Of a stretch of DNA of 64,000 nucleotides, positions 8,603 through 18,845 are shown piece by piece. The stretch lies in the NCBI RefSeq assembly GCF_008360935.1, contig NZ_SRXO01000011.1, positions 62,001 through 126,000 of the forward strand. Reading direction: 5' to 3'. The translations under genes and the position numbers were made by a program. Positions within the stretch are counted from its first letter, which is position 1; every line of letters starts with the position of its first letter. The DNA comes from Siccirubricoccus phaeus (GTDB taxonomy: Bacteria; Pseudomonadota; Alphaproteobacteria; Acetobacterales; Acetobacteraceae). Under the pieces are notes generated by a model. That model did not search any database. It was given only the letters and a program-made list of their open reading frames with translations, and had not been told where the DNA came from.

Positions 8603-9013
8603 TCACCTTGGCCGCCTGCGGCCCCCGGGCTTGCCGGCCGGCGATGGTTCAGGCGGCGGCGGAATATCCAGGATCTCCGCGGCATAGGCGGGGTCGACGG
8701 CAGCGTCGATCGCATCGATGCAGGGCGGGTGGGCATTGTCGTGCCGGACATGCCCCCGGTGCCAGGGCCCGTCCCGCAGCGCGATGTCGCTCGTGATGTC
8801 CCGCAGCCCGATGCAGCGCCAATCCCCGCCCGCCGCCAGGCCGCGGCTGGAACTGCCGCCGAATTGCCAGCCGAAGACGCGCCACTCCCTGCCCTTCCTG
8901 CCGAGGCTGTGCGGGCAGAGCCGGCGTTCATGGCCGGCGGATACGAACACCGCCTGCTTCCGCTGCCGGATGGCCGCGCGCAGCAGGGCGATCTGTTCCG
9001 CCCGGCCTTGCAT
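8603..9013 (-). CDS. Small WYL-like domain protein
   Basis: The protein is about 136 residues. It starts with LLRAAIRQRKQAVFVSAGHERR, then CPHSLGRKGREWRVFGWQFGGSS, an RCIGLRDITS segment and a C-terminal DGPWHRGHVRHDNAHPPC tail. The order of strands resembles an isolated WYL domain, which usually senses ligands in regulators and some defence proteins, but without a helix-turn-helix. A similar short protein type occurs in related bacteria. The start is uncertain: ATG at 9013 is used, and 9058 is possible. Confidence 0.55.
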   Translation of the reverse strand: MQGRAEQIALLRAAIRQRKQAVFVSAGHERRLCPHSLGRKGREWRVFGWQFGGSSSRGLAAGGDWRCIGLRDITSDIALRDGPWHRGHVRHDNAHPPCIDAIDAAVDPAYAAEILDIPPPPEPSPAGKPGGRRRPR

Positions 9014-9273
9014 CAGCCGCGGCCCCGGGCGGCCGGCATCCCGCCCGCTCCCGCCCATCGCCGCTGGCGCATACCGGGACCCCGCATGGCAGGCCGTGAT
9101 CCTGGGCGCGCGGCATCCAGGGGCAACGCCCGCCCGGGGAAAAGCGGCGCTCCGGCGGGGCCGGCGCCGCGCCGCCCGGGCCCCAATGCCATCCCAGGCT
9201 TTGACTCCCGCCCCATCTGCCCTATCTCCCGGGGCTTGAGGCCGGACCCTGCCCTCCGCGCCGCCGGAATCCC

Positions 9274-11079
9274 ATGCCCGATACTCCGCTGGACCGCATC
9301 CGCAACTTCTCGATCATCGCCCATATCGACCATGGGAAATCCACCCTGGCCGACCGGCTGATCCAGCACACCGGCGCGGTGACGGCGCGGGAGATGAAGG
9401 ACCAGCTCCTCGACAACATGGAGCTGGAGCGGGAACGGGGCATCACCATCAAGGCGCAGACCGTCCGCCTGCACTACCAGGCGAAGGACGGGCTGACCTA
9501 CACGCTGAACCTGATGGACACGCCCGGCCATGTGGATTTCGCCTATGAGGTGAGCCGCAGCCTCGCCGCCTGCGAGGGCAGCCTGCTGGTGGTCGATGCC
9601 TCCCAGGGCGTGGAGGCGCAGACCCTGGCCAATGTGTACCAGGCGATCGACGCCAATCACGAGATCGTCCCCGTCCTCAACAAGATCGACCTGCCGGCCG
9701 CCGAGCCGGACCGGGTGAAGCAGCAGATCGAGGACGTCATCGGCCTCGACGCCTCCGACGCCGTGATGATCAGCGCCAAGACCGGGCTGAACATCGAGGG
9801 CGTGCTGGAAGCCATCGTGACGCGCCTGCCGCCGCCCAAGGGCGAGCCGGATGCGCCGCTGAAGGCCCTGCTGGTCGATAGCTGGTACGACGCCTATCTC
9901 GGCGTCGTCGTGCTGGTGCGCGTCAAGGACGGGCATCTGCGCAAGGGCCAGAAGATCCGCATGATGTCGAACGGCTCGGTCCACAGCATCGAACAGGTGG
10001 GCATCTTCACGCCGAAGATGGCGGCCGTCGAAAGCCTCGGGCCCGGCGAGATGGGCTATGTGACGGCGGCGATCAAGACGGTGGCGGACACCAATGTCGG
10101 CGACACGCTGACGGAGGACCGCAACCCGGCGGCCGAGGCGCTGCCCGGCTTCAAGCCCAGCATCCCCGTGGTCTGGTGCGGCCTCTACCCGGTGGACGCC
10201 GACGACTTCGAGAAGCTGCGCGAAAGCGTCGGCAAGCTGCGGCTGAACGACAGCAGCTTCCATTACGAGGCGGAGACCAGCGCCGCGCTCGGCCTCGGCT
10301 ATCGCTGCGGCTTCCTCGGCCTGCTGCATCTGGAGATCGTGCAGGAACGCCTCTCCCGCGAATTCGACCTGGACCTGATCGCGACCGCGCCCTCCGTCGT
10401 CTACAAGCTGAAGAAGACCAATGGCGAGTGGATCGACCTGCACAACCCGGCCGACATGCCGGACCCCAGCGTGATCGAGGAGATCCAGGAGCCCTGGATC
10501 AAGGCCACCATCATGGTGCCGGACGACTATCTCGGCCCGGTGCTGACGCTCTGCAACGAACGCCGCGGAAGGCAGGTGGAGCTGACCTATGTCGGCAACC
10601 GCGCCATGGCGGTGTACCGGCTGCCGCTGAACGAGGTGGTGTTCGACTTCTACGACCGCCTCAAATCCATCTCCCGCGGCTATGCCAGCTTCGACTATGC
10701 GCAGGATGGCTACGAGGCCGGCGATCTCGTGAAAATCTCCATCCTGGTGAATGCCGAGCCGGTGGATGCGCTGGCCTTCATGGCGCATCGCAGCCAGGCG
10801 GACCGCCGCGGAAGGCAGATCTGCGAGCGGCTGAAGGAGCTGATCCCCCGCCAGCTCTTCAAGATCCCGATCCAGGCGGCGATCGGCGGCCGCGTCATCG
10901 CGCGGGAGACCATCTCCGCCTTGTCCAAGGACGTCACCGCGAAATGCTATGGCGGCGACATCACCCGCAAGCGGAAACTCCTGGAGAAGCAGAAGGAAGG
11001 CAAGAAGCGCATGCGGCAATTCGGCAAGGTCGAAATCCCGCAAAGCGCCTTCATCGCCGCCCTGAAGATGGATGCGTGA
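9274..11079 (+). CDS. lepA: Elongation factor 4 (ribosomal back-translocase)
   Basis: LepA is a ribosome-bound GTPase that affects translation under stress. The 601-residue protein has G1 AHIDHGKST (16-24), G2 [10 protein letters not shown]3 DTPGHVDF and G4 NKID, followed by domain II, EF-G-like domains III and V, and the LepA-specific C-terminal domain ending [16 protein letters not shown]. Length and sequence are typical. It is followed by a separate transport-related gene. Confidence 0.97.
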   Translation: MPDTPLDRIRNFSIIAHIDHGKSTLADRLIQHTGAVTAREMKDQLLDNMELERERGITIKAQTVRLHYQAKDGLTYTLNLMDTPGHVDFAYEVSRSLAACEGSLLVVDASQGVEAQTLANVYQAIDANHEIVPVLNKIDLPAAEPDRVKQQIEDVIGLDASDAVMISAKTGLNIEGVLEAIVTRLPPPKGEPDAPLKALLVDSWYDAYLGVVVLVRVKDGHLRKGQKIRMMSNGSVHSIEQVGIFTPKMAAVESLGPGEMGYVTAAIKTVADTNVGDTLTEDRNPAAEALPGFKPSIPVVWCGLYPVDADDFEKLRESVGKLRLNDSSFHYEAETSAALGLGYRCGFLGLLHLEIVQERLSREFDLDLIATAPSVVYKLKKTNGEWIDLHNPADMPDPSVIEEIQEPWIKATIMVPDDYLGPVLTLCNERRGRQVELTYVGNRAMAVYRLPLNEVVFDFYDRLKSISRGYASFDYAQDGYEAGDLVKISILVNAEPVDALAFMAHRSQADRRGRQICERLKELIPRQLFKIPIQAAIGGRVIARETISALSKDVTAKCYGGDITRKRKLLEKQKEGKKRMRQFGKVEIPQSAFIAALKMDA

Positions 11080-11135
11080 ACCGGCGCCGCCCCTGGCCGT
11101 TGGGGCGGCAGGCGGGCGGGCCCGCCGGCGCGCCC

Positions 11136-11163
11136 GTTGCTGACTCTGAGTTGCTGACTCTGA
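11136..11163 (+). repeat. Perfect 14-bp tandem duplication
   Basis: The 14-mer GTTGCTGACTCTGA occurs twice in direct tandem, upstream of the TTT receptor gene. It is followed by TATGAT at 11164-11169, which resembles a -10 box, but neither TTGCTG lies at a normal -35 distance from it. It could be a regulator binding site or chance slippage. Confidence 0.5.
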
Positions 11164-11248
11164 TATGATCTTGACGCGACAGGCGGCGCTCGCCACAGGA
11201 AAAAGGGTAAACGGGCGGTAACCCGCCGCCCGCAGAGGATCGCTCCCG

Positions 11249-12229
11249 ATGCGCCAATTCCTGCGCCGCAGCCTTGCCGCCTGTGCCGCGCTCGCCTGCC
11301 TCGCCCTGCCCGCGACGGCGCAGCAATTCCCCAGCCGCACCATCACCGTCATCGTCCCCTTCGCCGCCGGCGGCCCGACCGACACGGTGGCGCGGCTGAC
11401 CGCGGAGGCGATGGGCCGCGACCTTGGCCAGACCGTCGTCGTGGAGAATGCCGGCGGTGCCGGCGGCACCATCGGCGCCCAGCGCGTCGCCCAGGCGCGG
11501 CCGGATGGCTACACCCTGCTGCTGCACCATATCGGCATGTCCACCGCGCCCACCCTCTACCGCCGCCTGGCCTATGACCCGGTGGGCGGCTTCGAGACCA
11601 TCGGCCTGATCACCGAAGTGCCGATGACGCTGGTGGCGAAGAAGGATTTCCCGGCGACCACGCTGCAGGAGGCGGTGGCCCTCATCCGCCGCGAGCGCGA
11701 CCGGCTGAACTATGCCAATGCCGGCATCGGCGCCGCCAGCCATCTCTGCGGGTTGCTGCTGATGAAGGCGGTGGACGCCCAGATGACGACGGTGCCCTTC
11801 CGCGGCACCGGCCCGGCGATGCAGGAGCTGCTCTCCGGCCGCATCGACCTGATGTGCGACCAGACCACCAACACCACGGAGCAGATCAATAGCGGCGCCA
11901 TCCGCGTCTTCGCCGTGACCACCCCGCAGCGGGTGGAGGCCCTGCCCAACGTGCCGACCTCCGCCGAGGGCGGGCTGGCGGACTTCCAGGTGACGGTGTG
12001 GCACGGGCTCTACGTGCCGAAGGGCACGCCGGCCGAGGTCACCCAGCGCCTCTCCCGCGCCCTGCAGGTGGCGCTGCGCGACCCGCGCCTGGTGCAGCGC
12101 TTCGCCGAGCTGGGCACCGCCCCGGTGCCGCAGGCCCAGGCGACGCCGGAGGCGCACCGGAGCTTCTGGCAGGCCGATATCGCCAAGTGGCGGCCGATCA
12201 TCCAGGCGGCGGGGCAATACGCGGACTGA
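11249..12229 (+). CDS. Tripartite tricarboxylate transporter (Bug) substrate-binding protein
   Basis: This 326-residue periplasmic protein has a cleavable signal (ending LALPATAQQ) and the Bug-family pattern: FPSRTITVIVPFAAGGPTDT, GAGGTIGAQ-type loop (VVENAGGAGG, about 74-83), PDGYTLLL and the VPFRGTGPAMQELLSGRIDL segment. It would bind a carboxylate or similar ligand. No tctA/tctB membrane genes are adjacent, which is normal for the large orphan Bug sets of these bacteria. The ligand is unknown. Confidence 0.9.
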   Translation: MRQFLRRSLAACAALACLALPATAQQFPSRTITVIVPFAAGGPTDTVARLTAEAMGRDLGQTVVVENAGGAGGTIGAQRVAQARPDGYTLLLHHIGMSTAPTLYRRLAYDPVGGFETIGLITEVPMTLVAKKDFPATTLQEAVALIRRERDRLNYANAGIGAASHLCGLLLMKAVDAQMTTVPFRGTGPAMQELLSGRIDLMCDQTTNTTEQINSGAIRVFAVTTPQRVEALPNVPTSAEGGLADFQVTVWHGLYVPKGTPAEVTQRLSRALQVALRDPRLVQRFAELGTAPVPQAQATPEAHRSFWQADIAKWRPIIQAAGQYAD

Positions 12230-12340
12230 ACGGATGGCCCGGCGCCCGGCAGGGGGGCCGGGTTTGCCGGGGCCCTCCATCCCGGCTTTACGCCCGCCCG
12301 CCCCGCATGCGAGCCTTCCGGAAACCCGGGGGAGGGACCG

Positions 12341-13285
12341 ATGCAGAACCGGCGGGAGGTGATGGCCAGCGGCCTCGCGGGGCTTGCCGCCGGCGGCGCC
12401 CCCGGCCTGCTGCACCCTGCCCAGGCTCAGGCCCCAGCCGCGGCGGAATTCGGCTATCGCCGCCACATGGTGCGCACCCCGGACGGCCTCGACATCGCCG
12501 CCTATGAGTACGGCAATCCGGAAGGCCAGCCGATCCTGCTGATCCATGGCTATCAGCAGGCGGCCCTATCCTGGGCCCGGCAGACCGGCGACCCCGCCCT
12601 GGCCCGCGAATTCCGCCTCGTCGCCTATGACATCCGCGGCCATGGCATGAGCGCCAAGCCGGAGGACGACCGGTACTACAAGCCCGGCCAGGTCTGGGCC
12701 GACGAGGTGAAGGCGGTGATCGACCAGCTTCGCCTCGCCCGCCCCGTGCTGGTCGGCTGGTCCTATGGCGGCCGGATCATGGGAGATTACCTGAACGCCC
12801 ATGGCCATGCCGCGATCGGCGGCATGAACTGGGTGGCCGCCACCTCCTCGGTCGCCGACACCGCCCGCTTCGGCCGGGCGCTGCGCTGGATCGCCCCCGC
12901 CACCGGCGGCAGCCCGGACCCCGCCACCGCCATCGCCGCCACCATCGCCTTCCTGCATGCCTGCTTCGAGCAGGCGCCGGGCGCCGCCGATTTCCAGACC
13001 ATGCTGGCCTTCAACATGATGGTGCCCCGGCATGTCCGCCTCGGCCTCGGCGGCCGGCCGCTGGAGATCGAGGCGCGGCTGCAGGCGCTCGACATCCCGG
13101 TGCTGGTGACGCACGGTTTGCATGACCGCGTCTCCGACGTCTCCATGGGCCGCTACACCGCGAGCGTGGTGCCGAATGCCCGGCTCTCGGTCTATGACGA
13201 TGCCGGGCATTCCCCCTTCTGGGAGGATACGCCGCGCTTCAACCGCGAATTGGCGGAGCTGGCGCGCTCCGTCCGCCGTGCCTGA
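12341..13285 (+). CDS. Exported alpha/beta hydrolase
   Basis: The 314-residue protein starts with a Tat-like leader (RR at 4-5, then a glycine/alanine-rich stretch to about 30). It has the alpha/beta hydrolase core: LLIHGYQQ, YDIRGHGMS, nucleophile elbow GWSYGG (S141), VTHGLHDRVSD with an acid residue and DAGHSPFWED with the catalytic histidine. It resembles haloperoxidase or esterase-like hydrolases. The substrate is unknown. A GGGAGGGA ribosome site precedes the ATG. Confidence 0.85.
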   Translation: MQNRREVMASGLAGLAAGGAPGLLHPAQAQAPAAAEFGYRRHMVRTPDGLDIAAYEYGNPEGQPILLIHGYQQAALSWARQTGDPALAREFRLVAYDIRGHGMSAKPEDDRYYKPGQVWADEVKAVIDQLRLARPVLVGWSYGGRIMGDYLNAHGHAAIGGMNWVAATSSVADTARFGRALRWIAPATGGSPDPATAIAATIAFLHACFEQAPGAADFQTMLAFNMMVPRHVRLGLGGRPLEIEARLQALDIPVLVTHGLHDRVSDVSMGRYTASVVPNARLSVYDDAGHSPFWEDTPRFNRELAELARSVRRA

Positions 13286-13397
13286 TCGCGCCGCCGGGGC
13301 GGGCGGCACCGCCGCCCCGGTCTTTGTCTGATCGCGTGCGTCACGCTTTTCGCGGATCGCCATGAGCGATCACGCGCCGTCAAGGAAGGAGACCGTC

Positions 13398-14282
13398 ATG
13401 GATGGCCTGACCAGGATCGAATGCCCGTGGAACCGGACGGCCGAGAATCTCGGCAATTCGGTCGAGCTGCAGCATGTGAACCTCCGCGTGCCTGACCAGC
13501 TCAAGGCGACGGCCTTCTACATTTCGGCCCTCGGCCTGACCCGCGACCCCTACCTGCTGACCGGCATCGACAATATGTGGGCCAATGTCGGCGTCAGCCA
13601 ATTCCACCTGCCGACCGGCGAGGCGCAGCGGCTGCGCGGCATCGTCGGGCTGGTGGTGCCGGACCGCGCGCAATTGCTGCACCGGCTGCAGACCGCGAAG
13701 CGCTGGCTGGAGGGCACGCTCTACAGCTTCACCGAAGCCGCGGACCATGTGGACGTCACCTGCCCCTGGGGCAACCGCATCCGCGTCCACAGCCCGGATG
13801 CGGAGCGGTTCGGCCGCGTCGTCCTCGGCATGCCCTATGTCGCCTTCGACGTGGCGCCGGGGACGCTGCCGGGCATCGTCCGCTTCTATCAGGAGATCGT
13901 CGGCGCCCCGGCCGCGATCGAGGGCGGCGAGGCCCGCGTGCTGGTGGCCAATGGCCAGTACCTGCTGTTCCGCGAAACCGATGCGCCGCAGCCGGAGTAT
14001 GACGGCCACCATATCCAGCTCGCCTTCGTCGATTTCGGCGGGGTGCATGCGAAGCTGGCGGAGCGTGGGCTGATCAGCCAGGAGGACAGCCAGTACCAGT
14101 ACCGCTTCATCGACATCGTGGACCCGGAGAACGGCAAGCTGCTCTTCCAGGTGGAGCATGAGATCCGTTCCACCACGCATCCGCTGTTCATGCGCAAGCT
14201 GGTGAACCGCAACGCCGCCATCACCAACAACCTCTACGCCACCGGGCATGAGGCGCTGAACTGGGCGATGCTGCCGGAGTAG
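13398..14282 (+). CDS. VOC-family (glyoxalase/dioxygenase-fold) protein
   Basis: The 294-residue protein holds two VOC modules: SVELQHVNLRVPDQLKATAF near residues 21-40, and a second starting YVAFDVAPGTLPGIVRFYQE. Putative metal residues are His in LQHVNL, His in GHHIQLAF and Glu in VEHE, as in extradiol-dioxygenase-type members. The reaction is unknown. ATG 13398 is preferred over 13362 because a strong AAGGAAGGAGA lies just upstream. Confidence 0.75.
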   Translation: MDGLTRIECPWNRTAENLGNSVELQHVNLRVPDQLKATAFYISALGLTRDPYLLTGIDNMWANVGVSQFHLPTGEAQRLRGIVGLVVPDRAQLLHRLQTAKRWLEGTLYSFTEAADHVDVTCPWGNRIRVHSPDAERFGRVVLGMPYVAFDVAPGTLPGIVRFYQEIVGAPAAIEGGEARVLVANGQYLLFRETDAPQPEYDGHHIQLAFVDFGGVHAKLAERGLISQEDSQYQYRFIDIVDPENGKLLFQVEHEIRSTTHPLFMRKLVNRNAAITNNLYATGHEALNWAMLPE

Positions 14283-14284
14283 TT

Positions 14285-14420
14285 CCCCATGGCGTTGCTG
14301 TGCAACGCCATGGGGGCCCAGGTCTCGCCCCGGGCGGCCGCTTCGCGGCGCCATTGGGGGGCCTTGAACGCCTGAGCGGGACAGGTCTCACACAGCCTGA
14401 AGCGGCGAAGCCGCTTCAGG
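14285..14420. repeat. Two-hairpin intergenic repeat, copy 1
   Basis: Two perfect hairpins follow the VOC gene stop. Hairpin 1 (14285-14315) has 14-bp arms, CCCCATGGCGTTGC and its complement, with a TGT loop. Hairpin 2 (14396-14420) has 11-bp arms, CCTGAAGCGGC and its complement, with a GAA loop. The same plan occurs inverted at 56560-56652, and hairpin 2 variants recur near 26952 and 32304. The first hairpin may terminate transcription. Confidence 0.6.
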
Positions 14421-14517
14421 GCAGCGGGGCGCGGCGCGGCGCCTTGCGCCCGGCATCTGGCCTTGCCCGGCCAGGGACGGTAGAGCGGAGGATCGTCGCC
14501 GCAACCGAAGCGCCCAG

Positions 14518-15045
14518 ATGCCGGAAACCCCCGAAAGCCTTCTCGCCCGCCTCGCCGCTGCCGGCATCGAGACCCGCACCGTCACCCACCCGCCGGTCTT
14601 CACCGTGGCGGAATCCCAGGCCCTGCGCGGCAGCCTGCTCAAGGGAGAGGGGGGCGGGCACAGCAAGAACCTTTTCCTCCGCCCCGCCAGGCAGGCCGCC
14701 GGCCCCTACCTGCTGGCGGTGCTGGAGGAGACCCGGCAGATCTCGGTCAACGCCCTGGCCCGGGCCGCCGGCGCCGGCCGCGTGGACATGGCCCCGGCCG
14801 AGGCGCTCCGCGCCCAGCTCGGCGTCGAGCCCGGCTCCGTCACCCCCTTCGGCATGGTGAACGCCGCCCCCGGCGCCGTCCGCATGGTGATCGATGCGGG
14901 GCTGGTGCGTGACCATGAATGGGTGCATTTCCACCCCCTGGTGAACAGCATGACCACGGCCATCCGCCCGGCGGATCTGCTGCGCTTCCTGGAAAGCCTC
15001 GGCCACCTTCCGGAGGTGCTGGACCTGCCGCCCCCGGCTGCTTAA
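14518..15045 (+). CDS. Prolyl-tRNA editing protein (YbaK/ProX family)
   Basis: The 175-residue protein is a free-standing YbaK-domain deacylase that hydrolyses mischarged aminoacyl-tRNAs, typically Ala-tRNA(Pro). It shows the THPPVFTVAES start, the conserved lysine in HSKNLFLR, then SVNALARAAGAGRVDMA and a VTPFGMVNA loop with the GxxxP-type active region. Length fits ProX/PrdX. It is probably transcribed alone or with the downstream thioredoxin gene. Confidence 0.88.
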   Translation: MPETPESLLARLAAAGIETRTVTHPPVFTVAESQALRGSLLKGEGGGHSKNLFLRPARQAAGPYLLAVLEETRQISVNALARAAGAGRVDMAPAEALRAQLGVEPGSVTPFGMVNAAPGAVRMVIDAGLVRDHEWVHFHPLVNSMTTAIRPADLLRFLESLGHLPEVLDLPPPAA

Positions 15046-15117
15046 CTGCCGGCGCCCCCCATTGCCCCGGCGCCATCGCGTCGCATCTATGTCCCAAGGA
15101 CCCGAGGAAGAGCTGCC

Positions 15118-16056
15118 ATGGACGTGATCTTCGACCCGAACCGGCAGGCCGCGCCCGGCGCCGGGCCCGATCCCATCAAGGATGGCGACCAGCGGACCTT
15201 CATGCAGGACGTCATCGAGGCGAGCCGCGAGACGCCCGTCCTGGTCGATTTCTGGGCCACCTGGTGCGGCCCCTGCAAGACCCTGACGCCCACGCTGGAG
15301 AAGGTGGTCCGCGCCGCCGGCGGCCGGGTGAAGCTGGTCAAGATCGATATCGACAAGAACCGGGCCCTGGTCCAGCAGCTCTCCCAGATGGGGCTGCCGC
15401 TGCAATCCGTGCCGACCGTGGTCGGCTTCGTCCAGGGGCAGATCGCCGATCTCTTCCAGGGCGCCGTCCCCGAGGGCGAGGTGAAGCGCTTCGTCGAGGG
15501 GCTGCTGAAGGCCGCCGGCGGCCAGATGCCCACGGCCGACATCCTGGCCGAGGCCAAGACGGCGCTGGAGCAGGGCGATTTCCAGGCGGCGCTGGAGCTG
15601 TTCGGCGCCCTGGCGCAGCAGGAGCCGGAGAACCCCGAGGCCTATGCCGGCGTCGCCCGGGCCCTCGCCGCGCTGGGGCAGGAGGAGCAGGCGAGCCAGG
15701 TGCTGGAAAGCGTCCCGGCGAAGCTGCGCGAGCATGCCGAGATCGCCTCCGTCCGCTCCGCCCTGGAACTCGCCGCCGAGGGTCGCACGGCCCGGGCCAA
15801 GCTGGCGGAATTCGAAACCCGCCTGGCCGCCGACCCGGACGACCATGCGGCGCGGATCGACCTCGCCATCGCCCTGAACGCGGCGGGGGAGCGGGAGCAG
15901 GCGGTGGACGCCCTGCTGGAGGCCTTCAAGCGCGACCGCGCCTGGAATGACGAGGCGGCCCGCAAGCAATTGCTGAAATTCTTCGAAGCATGGGGCTTCT
16001 CCGACCCCGCGACGGTCGCCGGTCGGCGTAAGCTCTCCGCCCTGTTGTTCAGGTAG
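15118..16056 (+). CDS. Thioredoxin-TPR co-chaperone (CnoX/YbbN-like)
   Basis: The 312-residue protein has an N-terminal thioredoxin domain with an intact WCGPC active site (49-53), followed by TPR-like helices and a C-terminal NDEAARKQLLKFFEAWG signature found in YbbN/CnoX. The family protects proteins under oxidative stress and hands clients to chaperones. Unlike E. coli CnoX, whose motif lacks redox activity, this one keeps both cysteines. The Lon-N gene starts 11 bases downstream, so an operon is likely. Confidence 0.88.
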   Translation: MDVIFDPNRQAAPGAGPDPIKDGDQRTFMQDVIEASRETPVLVDFWATWCGPCKTLTPTLEKVVRAAGGRVKLVKIDIDKNRALVQQLSQMGLPLQSVPTVVGFVQGQIADLFQGAVPEGEVKRFVEGLLKAAGGQMPTADILAEAKTALEQGDFQAALELFGALAQQEPENPEAYAGVARALAALGQEEQASQVLESVPAKLREHAEIASVRSALELAAEGRTARAKLAEFETRLAADPDDHAARIDLAIALNAAGEREQAVDALLEAFKRDRAWNDEAARKQLLKFFEAWGFSDPATVAGRRKLSALLFR

Positions 16057-16066
16057 GGAGGCAGCG

Positions 16067-16732
16067 GTGACCGCGTTCGACCTGGCGTTCGAGGCGCTTC
16101 CGGCGGAGATCGCGGTCTTCCCCCTGCCCGGTGCGCTGCTGCTGCCGCATGCCAGGCTGCCGCTGAACATCTTCGAGCCGCGCTATTTGGCGATGACGCA
16201 GGACGCCCTGGCCCAGGGGCGGATGTTCGGCATGGTGCAGCCGGAGCCGGGGCAGCCGCGCGGGCCGCATGGGCCGGCGCTCTATCGCATCGGCTGCCTC
16301 GGCCGCATCTGTTCCTTCGCCGAGACGGAGGATGGGCGGCTGCTGATCACCCTCACCGGCATCTGCCGCTTCCGCGTGGCGGAAGAGCTGGAGCTGTGCC
16401 GCGGCTACCGCCGGGTACGGGCGGAGTATGACAGCTTCCGTGCGGATCTGGAGCCGCTGACGCCGCCGCCCGGGCTGGACCGCGCGGCGCTGCTGGGCGC
16501 GCTGCGGGAATTCTTCAAGGCGCGCGGGATCGAGGCGAATTGGGAGGCGGTGGAGCAGACCTCCGACGCCATGCTGGTGCTGACGCTCTGCATGGTCTGC
16601 CCCTTCGAGGTGCGGGAGAAGCAAGCGCTGCTGGAAGCGGACAGCGCCGCGCAGCGGGCCGCCATGCTGGTCGCGCTGCTGCAGATGGGGGCACATGGGG
16701 GCGGGACGCCGCCGGGGACGCGATTGAGTTGA
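16067..16732 (+). CDS. Lon N-terminal (LON substrate-binding) domain protein
   Basis: The 221-residue protein has only the Lon N-terminal substrate-binding fold: IAVFPLPGALLLPHARLPLN, then IFEPRYLAM and a GRICSFAETEDGRLLITLTG strand pair. No AAA+ or protease domain follows, so it is not Lon. The function of free-standing family members is not settled. GTG 16067 follows a GGGAGG ribosome site and lies close after the thioredoxin gene. Confidence 0.85.
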   Translation: MTAFDLAFEALPAEIAVFPLPGALLLPHARLPLNIFEPRYLAMTQDALAQGRMFGMVQPEPGQPRGPHGPALYRIGCLGRICSFAETEDGRLLITLTGICRFRVAEELELCRGYRRVRAEYDSFRADLEPLTPPPGLDRAALLGALREFFKARGIEANWEAVEQTSDAMLVLTLCMVCPFEVREKQALLEADSAAQRAAMLVALLQMGAHGGGTPPGTRLS

Positions 16733-16738
16733 GTGTCG

Positions 16739-16867
16739 AGGAAGGGCTCTGCCCTTCCTCGAGCTCCTACCCGCCAAGGGCCGAAAGGCCCTTGGAACCC
16801 TCGAGTTTTGCGGTTGAACCGTCGCGTCCAAACTCATGGCTGCCAAAGGCCCTTCGGCCTTTGGCGG
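16739..16867 (+). repeat. 97-bp dispersed repeat, copy 2
   Basis: The core at 16771-16867 has the same length (97 bp) and nearly the same sequence as the inverted copy at 2211-2307. It contains the CCAAGGGCCGAAAGGCCCTTGG and CCAAAGGCC palindromes joined by a less conserved spacer. A perfect hairpin with 10-bp arms precedes it at 16739-16761. As with copy 1, it sits directly after a stop codon. Confidence 0.75.
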
Positions 16868-16921
16868 AGGGAATTTGCGGGGGTGCGGCACCGCCGCAAC
16901 GAGCCTCCCTCAAGTTGCCGT

Positions 16922-17457
16922 TCAGATGACGGCCAGCAGCACCCCCGCCGCCGCCGTCGCCGCCCCGGCCCAGCGCGCCGCGCGCAGGCTGCCTAGCGCC
17001 ACGCCCGCGGCATGCAGCGCCGCGGTGGCGAGCAGGAAGCCAAGCGCCGCCGCCCCGCCAGCCAGCTCCGCCCCATGCGCCACGCCGTGCAGCAGGCCGA
17101 AGAACGCCGCGATGCCCGCCAGCACCGCCAGCGGGAGCCGCAGCGCCAGCGCCGCCAGCGCGCCCAGCACGATGAGCGAGGCGAGGATTCCGGCTTCGAC
17201 GCCCGGGATGGCGATGCCGGCCATGGCCAGCCCCGCCCCCGCCGCCATGGCGCCGAGGAAGGCGCCCGGCAACACATAGCGCGCCGCGCCGCCCAGCAGC
17301 CCGCCGAGCAGCCCGACCGTCACCATGGCCAGCAGATGATCCAGCCCCAGCAGCGGATGGCTGAAGCCGGCGGCGAAGCCGGTTTCCAGCCCATGCCCCG
17401 GATGCGCCAGGGCGGGCAGCGGCGCCAGCAGCGCCGCGAGGAACAGGGCGCGGCGCA

Positions 17458-17458
<1 letters not shown>
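16922..17458 (-). CDS. ureJ: HupE/UreJ-family membrane protein
   Basis: The 178-residue protein has a signal peptide, the metal-site motif HPGHG just after it, and about six hydrophobic helices including HPLLGLDHLLAMVTVGLLGG and GLLHGVAHGAELAGG. HupE/UreJ proteins are nickel permease-like. Its place as last gene of the urease operon, with its start overlapping the ureG stop, supports a role in nickel supply to urease. Confidence 0.88.
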
Positions 17459-18143
<685 letters not shown>

Positions 18144-18147
<4 letters not shown>

Positions 18148-18845
18148 GAGCGGAACAGCCTCGTGTACTGGGTTTCGTGGCGCATGGAGAGCAGGTCCAG
18201 CATGGGCGCGGCGGTGCCGAGGCTGTCAAGCTCGGCCGATTCGGCGGCGTCGGCGGCGGCTTCGATGATGGGATGCAGCGTGGCGGTGGCGATCTGGCCA
18301 TCGGTCTGGCCGAGCGGCACCAGGCGCACGCCGGCGGAGACGAGGTTGGCGGCGAAGCCGGAGAGGAAGCCGGTGAGCGCGGGGCGGAGCGGGATGGCGT
18401 GGAAGCCGGCGGCGGCGCCGAAGGCCACGGGATGTGCCAGGGCGCGGGGATGGCGGGCGGCGAGGGCGGCGAAGCGCGGGTCCGGCCAGGCGGAGTGGGT
18501 GACGCTGGCGAAGGCGGTGCCCTGCGCCATGGTCTCGAGCGCCGTCTCCGCCGTGCCGCGCCAGGCGGCGGCGAGGCGGGCGGCCTCGTCCAGCGCGGCA
18601 TCGTCGTCGGCGATGGCGGCGCGCCAGGCGGCGACCAGCAGGGCGGCATCCACGCGGCCGGCGCCGTCGCGCAGCACGGTGGTGACATAGGCGAGGAGAT
18701 CGGCGCGGGTCTTCACCGCGCCGTCCTCCACCGCGCGCTCCAGCCCATGGCTGTAGGTATAGGCGCCGATCGGATAGGCCGGGGAGAGCCAGGCCAGCAG
18801 CCGATAGAGCGCCGCGCCCTCAGTGATGGTGGTGGTGGTCGTCAT
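18144..18845 (-). CDS. ureF: Urease accessory protein UreF
   Basis: UreF is an all-helical scaffold that bridges UreD and UreG during urease maturation. The 233-residue protein starts [20 protein letters not shown] and contains the typical [19 protein letters not shown] and [18 protein letters not shown] segments. The frame is open further upstream, but that extension is the out-of-frame reading of the UreE His tail, so the ATG at 18845 (or 18848) is used. The start lies inside the ureE tail, which implies translational coupling. Confidence 0.92.

Noticed and set aside
9013-11472. Long minus-strand open frame (819 codons) opposite lepA
   Set aside because: It mirrors the codon pattern of lepA; high GC keeps antisense frames open. 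The translation is low-complexity and has no family signal.
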